From positions 62,001 to 126,000 of the forward strand of contig UQLX01000001.1 in assembly GCA_900541985.1 (NCBI GenBank): DNA of 64,000 bases. The letters are read 5' to 3'. Shown one piece after another: positions 35,195 through 42,972 of this stretch (position 1 is the stretch's first letter; each line of letters opens with the position of its first letter). A program made the translations under genes and the position numbers. Under the pieces are notes generated by a model that worked only from the letters and a program-made list of their open reading frames with translations, was not told where the DNA came from and searched no databases. Source of the stretch: an uncultured Blautia sp. Its GTDB lineage: Bacteria; Bacillota; Clostridia; Lachnospirales; Lachnospiraceae.

Positions 35195-35746
35195 TCAGTG
35201 CTGTGTCCGTATCTGATTTCTGATCTGGCGGATACCCGGAACAGAAATGAGAAAGGGGTAAAGGATACAGGCTAAGACCAGACCTCCGGTTCCCTGGATC
35301 AGGTTTGCCGGAATACTGGCTGCAGCTCCCGGTATTCCATACATAGGAATTTCACAAAGAAAATAACCTCCGGCTACCAGTACGATGTCGGATATGCCTC
35401 CCAGAACCACTGCCAGACCGCGGCTTCTGGGAGTATTTTTCATATGCTGAAAAATAAATCCGCAGGACAGAGCAACCAGTCCCTTGACGGCAAGGGTAAC
35501 AGGAACATAGATAAAATAACCGCCCAGAAGATCTGCAAGTGCGGATCCGATTCCGCCTGCCAGAAATCCCCAGACGGGACCAAGGACGATTCCGGACAGA
35601 ATGACTATGGCATCTCCGGGATGGATATAGCCTCCGGTACCCGGTGTGGGAATTCGTATAGACATGGTTGCAGCACAGGAAAGAGCTGCAAAAAGAGCCG
35701 CTGTGATCATAAGCTTTAATTTGCTGTCTGCTGGATTTTGAGTCAT
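35195..35746 (-). CDS. ECF transporter S-component
   Basis: 183-residue membrane protein of about six helices with the S-component pattern GGYIHPGDAIVILSGIVLGP and GFLAGGIGSALADLLGGY. It binds a vitamin or metabolite and docks on the EcfA1A2T module, whose genes are at 10200-12719. The ligand cannot be told from sequence; pantothenate-, hydroxymethylpyrimidine- and cobalamin-related substrates occur in similar proteins. The ATG at 35746 is 8 bases after CGGAGG, better than the GTG three codons upstream. No riboswitch fold was recognised in the upstream 170 bases. Confidence 0.87.
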   Translation of the reverse strand: MTQNPADSKLKLMITAALFAALSCAATMSIRIPTPGTGGYIHPGDAIVILSGIVLGPVWGFLAGGIGSALADLLGGYFIYVPVTLAVKGLVALSCGFIFQHMKNTPRSRGLAVVLGGISDIVLVAGGYFLCEIPMYGIPGAAASIPANLIQGTGGLVLACILYPFLISVPGIRQIRNQIRTQH

Positions 35747-35930
35747 ATGGTTCACCTCCGTTAATGATGAACTTACTTTACACCATGATTGTGCTTTGAA
35801 AAAGATGCAAAAACGATAAAATATCAGGGGACAGTTTTTGGAAATATGAAAATAAAGCTTTTTCTAAAGGAAAAGATATGATAAAATAAAAAACTATGTG
35901 TTAAACTATAAAAAGAAAGTGTGAGTGATA

Positions 35931-36803
35931 ATGAAACAGGAAAATTATATCAAAGGAATGGTTATGATCATTCTTTCAGCCTTCTTTTTTGCGTGCATGA
36001 ATGTCAGTGTGCGTCTGGCCGGAGACCTTCCTTCTTTTCAGAAAAGCTTTTTCCGGAATCTTGTGGCGGTGGTTTTTGCAGCAGTGATCCTTTTGAAAGA
36101 CCACGAAGTACCAAAAGTGAAAAAACAATATTGGGGACCTTTGTTTCTTCGCTGCGCCTTTGGCACAATTGGAATTCTCTGTAATTTTTATGCGATCGAT
36201 CATCTTCTGGTGGCAGATGCTTCGATCCTGAATAAGCTGTCTCCTTTTTTTGCCATTATTTTTTCCTATTTTATCCTGAAAGAAAAAATCAATCCGATAC
36301 AGGTCACGGCTGTGCTTCTGGCATTTGCAGGCTGCCTTTTTGTGGTAAAACCGGGATTTCAGAATGCGTCATTTCTTCCGGCATTGATCGGTGTATGCGG
36401 CGGACTGGGAGCGGGGATCGCTTATACCATGGTAAGGGTGCTGGGAACGCAGGGAGTCAGAGGGCCGGTGATCGTATTTTATTTTTCCCTTTTCTCATGT
36501 CTTGCGATACTGCCATTTGTCCTGCTTCATTATACCCCGATGTCAGCAGGACAGCTGGGGAGCCTTCTCATGGCAGGATTGTTTGCAGCAGGAGGACAGT
36601 TTACGATTACGGCTGCCTATACATATGCGCCGGCTGGGAAGATATCTATTTTTGATTATTCGCAGATTCTCTTTGCCACGATGTTGGGATTTTTCCTTTT
36701 TGGCGAGATTCCGGACAAGTACAGTTTTATAGGATATGGACTGATCATTCTGGCTTCGCTGGGGATGTTTATCTACAATATGAGAACCGCAAAGAAGAAC
36801 TAA
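35931..36803 (+). CDS. EamA/DMT-superfamily permease
   Basis: 290-residue transporter with ten hydrophobic helices in two five-helix halves (about 8-135 and 148-285), the EamA duplication. Segments FFRNLVAVVF and LSPFFAIIFSYFILKEK mark half one; DYSQILFATMLGFFLFGE marks half two. The substrate is unknown; relatives export amino acids or metabolites. The ATG at 35931 is preferred over an in-frame GTG two codons earlier. The ribosome site is weak. A strong terminator overlaps the stop codon. Confidence 0.87.
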   Translation: MKQENYIKGMVMIILSAFFFACMNVSVRLAGDLPSFQKSFFRNLVAVVFAAVILLKDHEVPKVKKQYWGPLFLRCAFGTIGILCNFYAIDHLLVADASILNKLSPFFAIIFSYFILKEKINPIQVTAVLLAFAGCLFVVKPGFQNASFLPALIGVCGGLGAGIAYTMVRVLGTQGVRGPVIVFYFSLFSCLAILPFVLLHYTPMSAGQLGSLLMAGLFAAGGQFTITAAYTYAPAGKISIFDYSQILFATMLGFFLFGEIPDKYSFIGYGLIILASLGMFIYNMRTAKKN

Positions 36804-36820
36804 AAACTTTGCGGTTTTTT
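36785..36820 (+). terminator. Terminator of the EamA gene
   Basis: Perfect 10-bp stem AACCGCAAAG/CTTTGCGGTT with a 12-base loop and a T6 end. The left arm is coding. Confidence 0.88.
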
Positions 36821-36868
36821 CATAAAATAAAACTTGATAAAATTTGTCAAATATTTAACGAAAATCTA

Positions 36869-36897
36869 TTGATTTTCCTGTAAAGAACGGATATAAT
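36869..36897 (+). promoter_or_regulatory. Promoter of the flavodiiron gene
   Basis: TTGATT and a perfect TATAAT with a 17-base spacer, 44 bases before the ATG. Near-consensus, so high basal expression is likely. Confidence 0.78.
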
Positions 36898-36941
36898 AAG
36901 AACAACTGATAAAAGTACATCAAATAAAAAGGGGTATTAAA

Positions 36942-38732
36942 ATGAAGATTACAGATGACATCTTGTATGTGGGTGTGAACGATCATGATGTGGATCTCTT
37001 TGAGGGACAATATGTAGTGCCAAATGGAATGGCCTATAATTCTTATGTGATCAAAGACGAAAAAATTGCGGTTATGGATACAGTAGACGCAAGATTTACT
37101 CATGAATGGCTGGACAACATTGCAAAGGTTCTCGGAAATGCGAAACCAGATTATCTGATCGTACAGCATATGGAGCCGGACCATGCTGCAAATATTGAAA
37201 ACTTCATGAAGGTCTATCCGGATACCACAATTGTAGCAAATGCAAAAACATTTGTAATGATGCAGAACTTCTTCCGCAATATGAGACTGGAGGGAAGAAC
37301 TCTTGAGGTTGGAAACGGAGAGTCCCTGACTCTTGGAAAACATGTGCTTACTTTTGTATTTGCACCTATGGTACACTGGCCGGAGGTTATGGTTACCTAT
37401 GACAGCACAGATAAGGTTCTTTTCTCCGCAGATGGTTTCGGCAAGTTCGGAGCTCTCGATGTGGAAGAGGACTGGGATGATGAAGCACGTCGCTACTATA
37501 TTGGAATTGTGGGTAAATACGGCGCTCAGGTACAGAAGCTTCTGAAGGTGGCAGCTACCCTGGACATTCAGACAATCTGCCCGCTTCATGGACCGGTACT
37601 TACAGAAAATCTGGGACACTATATTGAGAAATATGATATCTGGTCCTCTTATAAGCCGGAAAGTGAAGGTGTTGTGATCGCCTATACATCTGTTTACGGA
37701 AATACCAAAAAAGCAGTAAATATTCTGTCAGAAAAACTGAAAGAAAAAGGCTGCCCGGTTGTTAAAGTATTTGATCTTGCAAGAAATGATATGGCAGAGG
37801 CTGTATCCAGTGCTTTCCGCTATAATAAGCTGGTACTGGCAACCACTACCTACAATGCAGAGCTGTATCCTTTCATGCGTGAATTTATCGATCATCTGAC
37901 AGAGCGAAACTATCAGAACCGTACCATTGGTCTGATTGAGAACGGAAGCTGGGCTCCTCTGGCTGCAAAGATCATGAAGGGTGAATTTGAAAAGAGCAAA
38001 AATATTACCTGGCTGAACAGCGCAGTAAAGATCCTGTCTTCCGTAAGTGACGAAAATATGGAGCAGCTGGAAGCAATGGCAGAGGAACTGTGCAGAGAAT
38101 ATGTGGCACAGTCTGAAACTGCAAATAAAAAAGACATGACAGCACTGTTTAAAATCGGATATGGTCTGTATGTTGTAACTTCCAATGATGGAAACAAGGA
38201 TAACGGACTGATCGTAAATACAGTTACACAGCTTACAGATAATCCCTATCGTGTTGCTGTCAACATTAACAAAGAGAATTATTCTCATCATGTGATCAAG
38301 CAGACGGGTGTTATGAATGTAAACTGTCTGTCTGTAGAGGCTCCTTTTGAAATTTTCCAGAGATTTGGCTTCCAGAGTGGACGTCAGGCTGACAAATTTG
38401 AAGGTATGGAGAAGCTCCACTCCGATAACGGACTGGTATTCCTTCCGAAATATATCAATGCATTTATGTCTCTGAAGGTAGAGCAGTATGTGGATCTGGG
38501 AACTCATGGCATGTTTATTTGTTCTGTAACAGAAGCAAGGGTAATGAGTGATAAGGATACCATGACTTATACCTACTATCAGAAAAATGTAAAACCGAAG
38601 CCTCAGACAGAAGGAAAGAAGGGCTTTGTATGTAAGGTCTGCGGATTTATCTATGAGGGAGATGAACTCCCGGATGATTATATCTGTCCGCTTTGCAAGC
38701 ATGGTGTTGCTGATTTTGAACCGATTGAATAA
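36942..38732 (+). CDS. Four-domain flavodiiron protein (FprA-type with reductase and rubredoxin)
   Basis: 596-residue enzyme that reduces O2 to water or NO to N2O in anaerobes. Domains: a metallo-beta-lactamase-like diiron domain (about 1-240) with ligands H76, E78, D80, H81, H145, D164 and H216; a flavodoxin (about 245-395) with FMN loop TSVYGNT; a flavin-reductase-like domain (about 405-555); and a C-terminal rubredoxin with C564, C567, C582 and C585. The last two domains let one chain take electrons without separate carriers. Preceded by a strong promoter and followed by a strong terminator, so a single-gene unit. Confidence 0.95.
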   Translation: MKITDDILYVGVNDHDVDLFEGQYVVPNGMAYNSYVIKDEKIAVMDTVDARFTHEWLDNIAKVLGNAKPDYLIVQHMEPDHAANIENFMKVYPDTTIVANAKTFVMMQNFFRNMRLEGRTLEVGNGESLTLGKHVLTFVFAPMVHWPEVMVTYDSTDKVLFSADGFGKFGALDVEEDWDDEARRYYIGIVGKYGAQVQKLLKVAATLDIQTICPLHGPVLTENLGHYIEKYDIWSSYKPESEGVVIAYTSVYGNTKKAVNILSEKLKEKGCPVVKVFDLARNDMAEAVSSAFRYNKLVLATTTYNAELYPFMREFIDHLTERNYQNRTIGLIENGSWAPLAAKIMKGEFEKSKNITWLNSAVKILSSVSDENMEQLEAMAEELCREYVAQSETANKKDMTALFKIGYGLYVVTSNDGNKDNGLIVNTVTQLTDNPYRVAVNINKENYSHHVIKQTGVMNVNCLSVEAPFEIFQRFGFQSGRQADKFEGMEKLHSDNGLVFLPKYINAFMSLKVEQYVDLGTHGMFICSVTEARVMSDKDTMTYTYYQKNVKPKPQTEGKKGFVCKVCGFIYEGDELPDDYICPLCKHGVADFEPIE

Positions 38733-38767
38733 AAATCAGAAAAACAATATTTTATAACTCATATAAG

Positions 38768-38803
38768 AACAGCCCTGGAAAGAAAACTTTCCGGGGCTGT
38801 TTT
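38768..38803 (+). terminator. Terminator of the flavodiiron gene
   Basis: 15-bp stem (AACAGCCC...GGGCTGTT, one wobble) with an AAAA loop, followed by a short T-run. Confidence 0.85.
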
Positions 38804-38891
38804 ACGGACAGCTCCGGAAAAAATTCTTTTCCCGAAGTTTATGATATGCTAAAATAAAGACAGGATGAGGAAGCGCAGAGGAGGAGAAATA

Positions 38892-39170
38892 ATGGAAATA
38901 CCGGAAATGCTTGATGAACTGAAACAGAAAGCCCTGAAAGATAAGGTGCTTCGCAGAGAGCTTATGGACACCAGAAAAGAGGATCAGCCTCTTGCTGCAT
39001 TCTGCCGGAAATGCCGGGAACTGGGATATCCTGTATATGAAATGGATCTGATCAGCGCCGGAGAGGATTTTTATGCGACGATGAGGCGAAGCACCAACGG
39101 CGGTGGAGAAAATTCTCCCATGCTGGAAGGTGAAGATGATTTTTACGAGCTGTTTTTTGCCGGATTATAA
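38892..39170 (+). CDS. Nif11-like small protein
   Basis: 92-residue protein. The first ~50 residues follow the Nif11 pattern: a predicted helical pair (EMLDELKQKALKDKVLRREL), then PLAAFCRKCRELGYPVYEMDL. A Gly-rich turn (STNGGG) and an acidic, aromatic tail of about 20 residues follow (SPMLEGEDDFYELFF). Nif11-like sequences serve as leaders of ribosomally made peptides, but no modifying enzyme or exporter lies nearby. The start at 38892 has GAGGAGGAG upstream; an earlier in-frame ATG at 38865 precedes that site. It lies 23 bases before the alarmone synthetase start. Confidence 0.7.
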   Translation: MEIPEMLDELKQKALKDKVLRRELMDTRKEDQPLAAFCRKCRELGYPVYEMDLISAGEDFYATMRRSTNGGGENSPMLEGEDDFYELFFAGL

Positions 39171-39193
39171 AATTGAAAACGGAGGAAAGAAAA

Positions 39194-39868
39194 TTGAAAA
39201 GCAACAGGAGTTTTACATTTGATGAGCTTCTTACCGGAAATCGATCAGAGGAGTTTATCGAATCGGCCTATCCTTTTATGAAACTGATGATGCAGTATCA
39301 GTGTGCTATGCTGGAAGTACGGACAAAATTTGAGGTCCTGAATACAGAACTGTCTCTGGACAGCGACAGAAATCCGATCGAGTCTATTTCCTGCCGTATT
39401 AAAAAGCCTATAAGTATTGCAGAAAAACTGAAGCGTAAGGGATTGGATGTAAGCCTTCAGAGTATAGAAGAAAACCTTCATGATGTGGCAGGTATCCGTG
39501 TTGTATGTTCTTTTCCAAAGGATATTTACAAGCTTGCAGACAAGATCTGTTCCCAGGATGACATTCATTTGCTGGAAAAGAAAGATTATATTGCAAATCC
39601 CAAACCAAACGGATATCGAAGCCTTCATCTGATCCTGGAGGTTCCTGTGTTTTTTGCCAACGAAAAGAAATGGATGCCGGTGGAAGTACAGTTTCGTACC
39701 ATTGCCATGGATTTCTGGGCGAGTATTGAACACAAAGTAAAATATAAGAAAAACATTGATGATTCAACTGCGGAGATCGCAGAAAAACTGAAAGAATGTG
39801 CGGAAGGAATTCACTCTCTGGATCTTCGGATGCAGGAGATCAGTGAATATATTGACAGTAGAAAATAA
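39194..39868 (+). CDS. Small alarmone synthetase (GTP pyrophosphokinase)
   Basis: 224-residue RelA/SpoT-type synthetase domain without hydrolase or regulatory domains, the RelQ/YjbM-like kind that makes (p)ppGpp. Motifs: the GIRVVC strand, the substrate loop YIANPKPNGYRSLHL and VEVQFRTIAMDFWASIEHK. The TTG at 39194 is chosen because GGAGGAAAGAAA lies just upstream; another TTG at 39173 overlaps the end of the previous gene. Probably co-transcribed with the Nif11-like gene. Confidence 0.9.
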   Translation: MKSNRSFTFDELLTGNRSEEFIESAYPFMKLMMQYQCAMLEVRTKFEVLNTELSLDSDRNPIESISCRIKKPISIAEKLKRKGLDVSLQSIEENLHDVAGIRVVCSFPKDIYKLADKICSQDDIHLLEKKDYIANPKPNGYRSLHLILEVPVFFANEKKWMPVEVQFRTIAMDFWASIEHKVKYKKNIDDSTAEIAEKLKECAEGIHSLDLRMQEISEYIDSRK

Positions 39869-40071
39869 ATTCCGGAGATATCCATATTTTTACGCCCTGC
39901 GGAGGCCGTGGAAATTGTGCGAAGTGTAAGGTAAGAATACTGAAAGGAGAAGCCAGGATCAACACCATGGATCGGATCTGGTTTTCTCAGAAGGAACTGG
40001 AGGAAGGATACCGGCTTGGATGTCAGGTATTTGCCAAAGAACCGCTGACTATAGAAATATATGAAAAGTGA
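39862..40071 (+). pseudogene. [2Fe-2S] ferredoxin domain fragment
   Basis: An open frame without any ATG, GTG or TTG before the conserved part reads GDIHIFTPCGGRGNCAKCKV and later YRLGCQVF, the plant-type [2Fe-2S] cysteine pattern C-x5-C-x2-C plus distal C. The N-terminal ~20 residues of such a domain are missing, cut exactly at the 3' end of the alarmone synthetase gene, whose stop lies in another frame. The closest architecture I know is the ferredoxin domain of corrinoid-activating ASKHA proteins; the long C-terminal part is also absent. Most likely a deletion remnant. Confidence 0.65.
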
Positions 40072-40081
40072 GGGCGGCTAA

Positions 40082-40696
40082 ATGAAAATAATACGAATGA
40101 GCATGCTTGCAGTGTGTATGGCAGCATTGACAGGATGTGTACAGATGGGACCTCATACGCTGCCAAAGGAGCAGGTAGTTCCCTATGAACTTTCGGAGCG
40201 TGAGACACAGCTTCTGGAAGCTTTTGGAATGGATCAAAATTCGCAGATTATATCTTTCTGTGCTCCGGAAACTGCCATTACAGTCACTGCCAGGGTTTAT
40301 AGACTGAAAGAGGATCACACCTGGGAGACCATAGGGGACGGTTCTATGTCTATTGGAAAAGAAAAAGAACCTGTGGGGCAGATCTCAGGAACCTTTACCA
40401 TGCAGATACAAGATGACCGCAGCATAGATTTCCACATAAATATGGCCGGGCAGGGAGCTTTTTCCACAAAAGATATCGGGAAAAACCAGGAATATACAAT
40501 TGAAGGAAAGGCTTTTTTGAAGGAAGCTCAGAAAATTGAGCTGGATAAGGAAATTCCGGTATCAGTACTGGTTTATGACAATGGAAACAGTATGAGAAGT
40601 TATACCACTGAGGATTATTTTGAACCGGAAAAATTTAAAGATATGGATCTGGTACAGGCAGTGACACTGGAATTTTCGGATCAGGAGATTCACTGA
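40082..40696 (+). CDS. Putative lipoprotein
   Basis: 204-residue protein with a lipoprotein signal (MKIIRMSMLAVCMAALTGC), lipidation at Cys19. The mature part is rich in beta strands and has no motif I recognise (TVTARVYRLKEDHTWETIGDG, TFTMQIQDDRSIDFHINM). Starts 10 bases after the ferredoxin fragment; GAGGGCGG upstream is a fair ribosome site. Ends at a bidirectional terminator. Confidence 0.8.
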   Translation: MKIIRMSMLAVCMAALTGCVQMGPHTLPKEQVVPYELSERETQLLEAFGMDQNSQIISFCAPETAITVTARVYRLKEDHTWETIGDGSMSIGKEKEPVGQISGTFTMQIQDDRSIDFHINMAGQGAFSTKDIGKNQEYTIEGKAFLKEAQKIELDKEIPVSVLVYDNGNSMRSYTTEDYFEPEKFKDMDLVQAVTLEFSDQEIH

Positions 40697-40707
40697 AACG
40701 GAGACAA

Positions 40708-40740
40708 AACAAAAAGGTCAGGCTGCCTGACCTTTTTGTT
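40708..40740. terminator. Bidirectional terminator between convergent genes
   Basis: 15-bp perfect stem AACAAAAAGGTCAGG/CCTGACCTTTTTGTT with a 3-base loop; A-rich left and T-rich right arms make it functional in both directions. It serves the lipoprotein gene (plus) and the Fe-S membrane gene (minus, whose stop lies inside the stem). Confidence 0.88.
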
Positions 40741-41299
40741 TTGCCTTACAGATTAACTGTGTCATAGTACCCATGGGGCAGTAGACACACCAGCTTCTAG
40801 GCTTAAAGAGAACCATAGTGAAAAAACCAAGGATGGTAGAAGTCAGCATGACACTGTAAAAGCCAAAGGCAAACTGAGCCACACCCGGGTGAAGGAGGGA
40901 CCCGTGATATGCCCAGTGCCAGGGAACCTTAAAGGTCCACAATAAAGTTACCACCTGCTTCAGATCCTGCACATTGGAGAATACCAGCCAGGTATTCCAC
41001 AGCATCTGGAAGAACATAATAAAAAAGAAAATCAAAAATCCATAACGAAACCATTTGTTTTTCATCCATTTTGGAATATCTTTTTTGCGGGAAATTCCGA
41101 AATTGCCGCCTAACAAACTGAAAAGCTGGCCTCTTCCGCAGTAGCGGTTACAGTAGCCTTTTGTTCCCTTTGCCACGGAGATGATCAGAGGGATAAAAAA
41201 ACAGAAAAGTCCCAGCCAGGCAAACAGGATATTAAAAAATCCCAGTACCAGATATGTCAGAGATAAAATCCAAAGATAATCATACCAGTGTTTTTTCAT
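40718..41299 (-). CDS. NapH/MauN-like 4Fe-4S membrane protein
   Basis: 193-residue membrane protein with about four or five helices and two cytoplasmic cysteine motifs (GYCNRYCGRGQLFSLLGG and WCVYCPMGTMTQ), the pattern of polyferredoxin-like electron-transfer membrane proteins. The ATG at 41299 overlaps the stop of the upstream ferredoxin gene, so both are translated together. It probably passes electrons between the small ferredoxin and a membrane partner; the physiological donor is not visible. Confidence 0.82.
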   Translation of the reverse strand: MKKHWYDYLWILSLTYLVLGFFNILFAWLGLFCFFIPLIISVAKGTKGYCNRYCGRGQLFSLLGGNFGISRKKDIPKWMKNKWFRYGFLIFFFIMFFQMLWNTWLVFSNVQDLKQVVTLLWTFKVPWHWAYHGSLLHPGVAQFAFGFYSVMLTSTILGFFTMVLFKPRSWCVYCPMGTMTQLICKAKQKGQAA

Positions 41300-41508
41300 G
41301 CTTCCGCCTCCTGTATCACGATCACAGATGCGGGACATTCTTTTGCACATTTGCCGCATCCAATACATCTTTCCATATCGACTCTTGCCATAATCCCATG
41401 CCATATTTCGAGGGCATTCCTGGGACATACCTTCAGACAGCTGCCGCAGGCAACACAGTCGTCAGCGCTGACAAAGGCTTTTTTCTTTTTTCTGCTCTTT
41501 TTTTCCAC
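41296..41508 (-). CDS. 2x[4Fe-4S] ferredoxin
   Basis: 70-residue protein with two complete clusters: C18xxC21xxC24xxxC28P and C48xxC51xxC54xxxC58P. The N-terminus is strongly basic (KKSRKKKK). The GTG at 41508 is preferred because AGGAGGT lies 6-8 bases upstream; the only earlier ATG (41547) precedes that ribosome site. Overlaps the following membrane Fe-S gene by four bases. Confidence 0.85.
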   Translation of the reverse strand: MEKKSRKKKKAFVSADDCVACGSCLKVCPRNALEIWHGIMARVDMERCIGCGKCAKECPASVIVIQEAEA

Positions 41509-41561
41509 AGTGAGACCTCCTGAAATTTGATAAAAACAGTATAGCACAGGTGCGGAAAGGA

Positions 41562-41582
41562 GTCTGTGAGTTTGTCACAGAC
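41562..41582. promoter_or_regulatory. Operator-like palindrome GTCTGTGA-N5-TCACAGAC
   Basis: Perfect 8-5-8 inverted repeat with inner TGTGA/TCACA, between the minus-strand Fe-S operon and the plus-strand dehydrogenase gene. It resembles a CRP/FNR-family half-site pair with 5 instead of 6 spacer bases. An extended -10 (TGCTATACT) for the minus operon lies just beside it. Confidence 0.5.
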
Positions 41583-41610
41583 GGTAATATAGTTTGAATG
41601 GTATATCGAT

Positions 41611-41625
41611 TGTGCATTTTGCACA
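41611..41625. promoter_or_regulatory. Operator-like palindrome TGTGCA-N3-TGCACA
   Basis: Perfect 6-3-6 inverted repeat about 30 bases upstream of the -35 of the dehydrogenase promoter. A likely regulator-binding site; the regulator is not in the window or not recognisable. Confidence 0.45.
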
Positions 41626-41652
41626 TATTTTGAAAAATAATCTGATGACCTA

Positions 41653-41681
41653 TTGACTTTTTGAATAATTAATGGTATATA
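41653..41681 (+). promoter_or_regulatory. Promoter of the Ldh2-family gene
   Basis: TTGACT and TATATA with a 17-base spacer. Confidence 0.6.
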
Positions 41682-41779
41682 TATTATAGTTTTATAGTTG
41701 CAGAGAGACGAGAGACAATGCAATGAACACGAAGTGTTTTTTGTGTTGTCTTTTTTGTTATGTTAAGGAGGATTTTATT

Positions 41780-42898
41780 ATGCAGAAAGAAACAAGACCT
41801 TTTATTCCGTGGGAACTGGTAGACGATTTTATGACAGCAGTTTTTGTAAAACTGGGACTGCCGGAGGACGACGCCCGTCTTTGCTCAGATGTTTTGATGC
41901 AAAGTGACAAATGGGGAATAGAAAGTCACGGCTGTAATCGCTTTAAACCGATTTATGTGGATCGTATCCGTAAGGGAATCCTGAATCCGGTCACAAAAAT
42001 AGATGTTTTGAAAGAAACACCAACTACAGCAGTTCTGGATGCCAATGACGGTATGGGAATGGTAGCCAGTAAGAAAGCGATGGATATGTGTATTGAAAAA
42101 GCACATAAATATGGCATGGGAATGGTGGCAGTAAGAAATTCTTCTCATTATGGGATTGCAGGCTACTGGGCGAATCTTGCTGCAAAAGAAAATATGATCG
42201 GAATTACCGGAACGAATGCAAGGCCATCCATTGCTCCTACTTTTGGTGTGGAAAACATGATGGGAACCAATCCCCTGACCTTTGCAATGCCTACGGATGA
42301 AGAATTCCCGTTTTTGCTGGACTGTGCAACGTCTATTATCCAGAATGGCAAAATTGAGTATTATGCCAGAATCGGCAAAGATACACCGGCAGGAATGGTA
42401 ATTGGAAGAGATGGTTCTACACTGACAGACAGTGCACAGATCCTGAAAGATCTTCGCAGCGGAAATGCGGCTCTGGCTCCTCTGGGAGGTATCGGTGAGA
42501 CCCTTGCCGGATATAAAGGCTATGGATATGCTGCTGTTGTGGAAATTCTTTCTGCTGCTTTGCAGTCCGGCATTTTCCTGAAAGACCTGGACGGAAAGGA
42601 TGAAAACGGAAATCTGCGACCGTATCATTTGGGACATTTCTTTATTGCGATCGATACAGATGCGTTTATGGGAGCTGAGGCATTTAAAAAGACAGCAGGA
42701 GATATTTTGAGAAAGCTGAGAGATTCTCAGAAGGCACCTGGACAGGATCGTATTTATACAGCAGGAGAAAAGGAACATGATGTATGGATGTACCGGAAGG
42801 ACAAAGGTATTCCTGTAACAGAGGCTGTACAGAAGGAATTTATACAGTTGAGAGATGAACTGGGATTGACAGAATTCAGTTTTCCTTTTGAGGCATAA
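41780..42898 (+). CDS. Malate/L-lactate dehydrogenase family (Ldh2) oxidoreductase
   Basis: 372-residue NAD(P)-dependent dehydrogenase of the malate/L-sulfolactate/ureidoglycolate family, which differs from classical LDH/MDH folds. Conserved parts: the active-site region RNSSHYGIAGYW, GTNARPSIAPTFG, MMGTNPLTFAMP and LDCATSIIQNGKIE. The substrate is a 2-hydroxy acid, not further defined. The ATG at 41780 has TAAGGAGG 7-8 bases upstream. Followed after 74 bases by glpK; the pair may belong to one C3-compound or glycerol-linked redox pathway (inference). Confidence 0.9.
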   Translation: MQKETRPFIPWELVDDFMTAVFVKLGLPEDDARLCSDVLMQSDKWGIESHGCNRFKPIYVDRIRKGILNPVTKIDVLKETPTTAVLDANDGMGMVASKKAMDMCIEKAHKYGMGMVAVRNSSHYGIAGYWANLAAKENMIGITGTNARPSIAPTFGVENMMGTNPLTFAMPTDEEFPFLLDCATSIIQNGKIEYYARIGKDTPAGMVIGRDGSTLTDSAQILKDLRSGNAALAPLGGIGETLAGYKGYGYAAVVEILSAALQSGIFLKDLDGKDENGNLRPYHLGHFFIAIDTDAFMGAEAFKKTAGDILRKLRDSQKAPGQDRIYTAGEKEHDVWMYRKDKGIPVTEAVQKEFIQLRDELGLTEFSFPFEA

Positions 42899-42972
42899 AA
42901 GAGAGAATGACAGAAAGTTGAGAGGAAGAGTATCTGGTTTATGTAAAATAAGAAGGACGAAGGTGCGGAAGT

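Noticed and set aside
35756..35930. Riboswitch before the ECF S-component gene
   Set aside because: No conserved riboswitch core was recognised in the 170 bases upstream.
41562..41582. Canonical CRP site
   Set aside because: The halves match TGTGA/TCACA but are separated by 5 bases instead of 6, so it is reported only as an operator-like palindrome.
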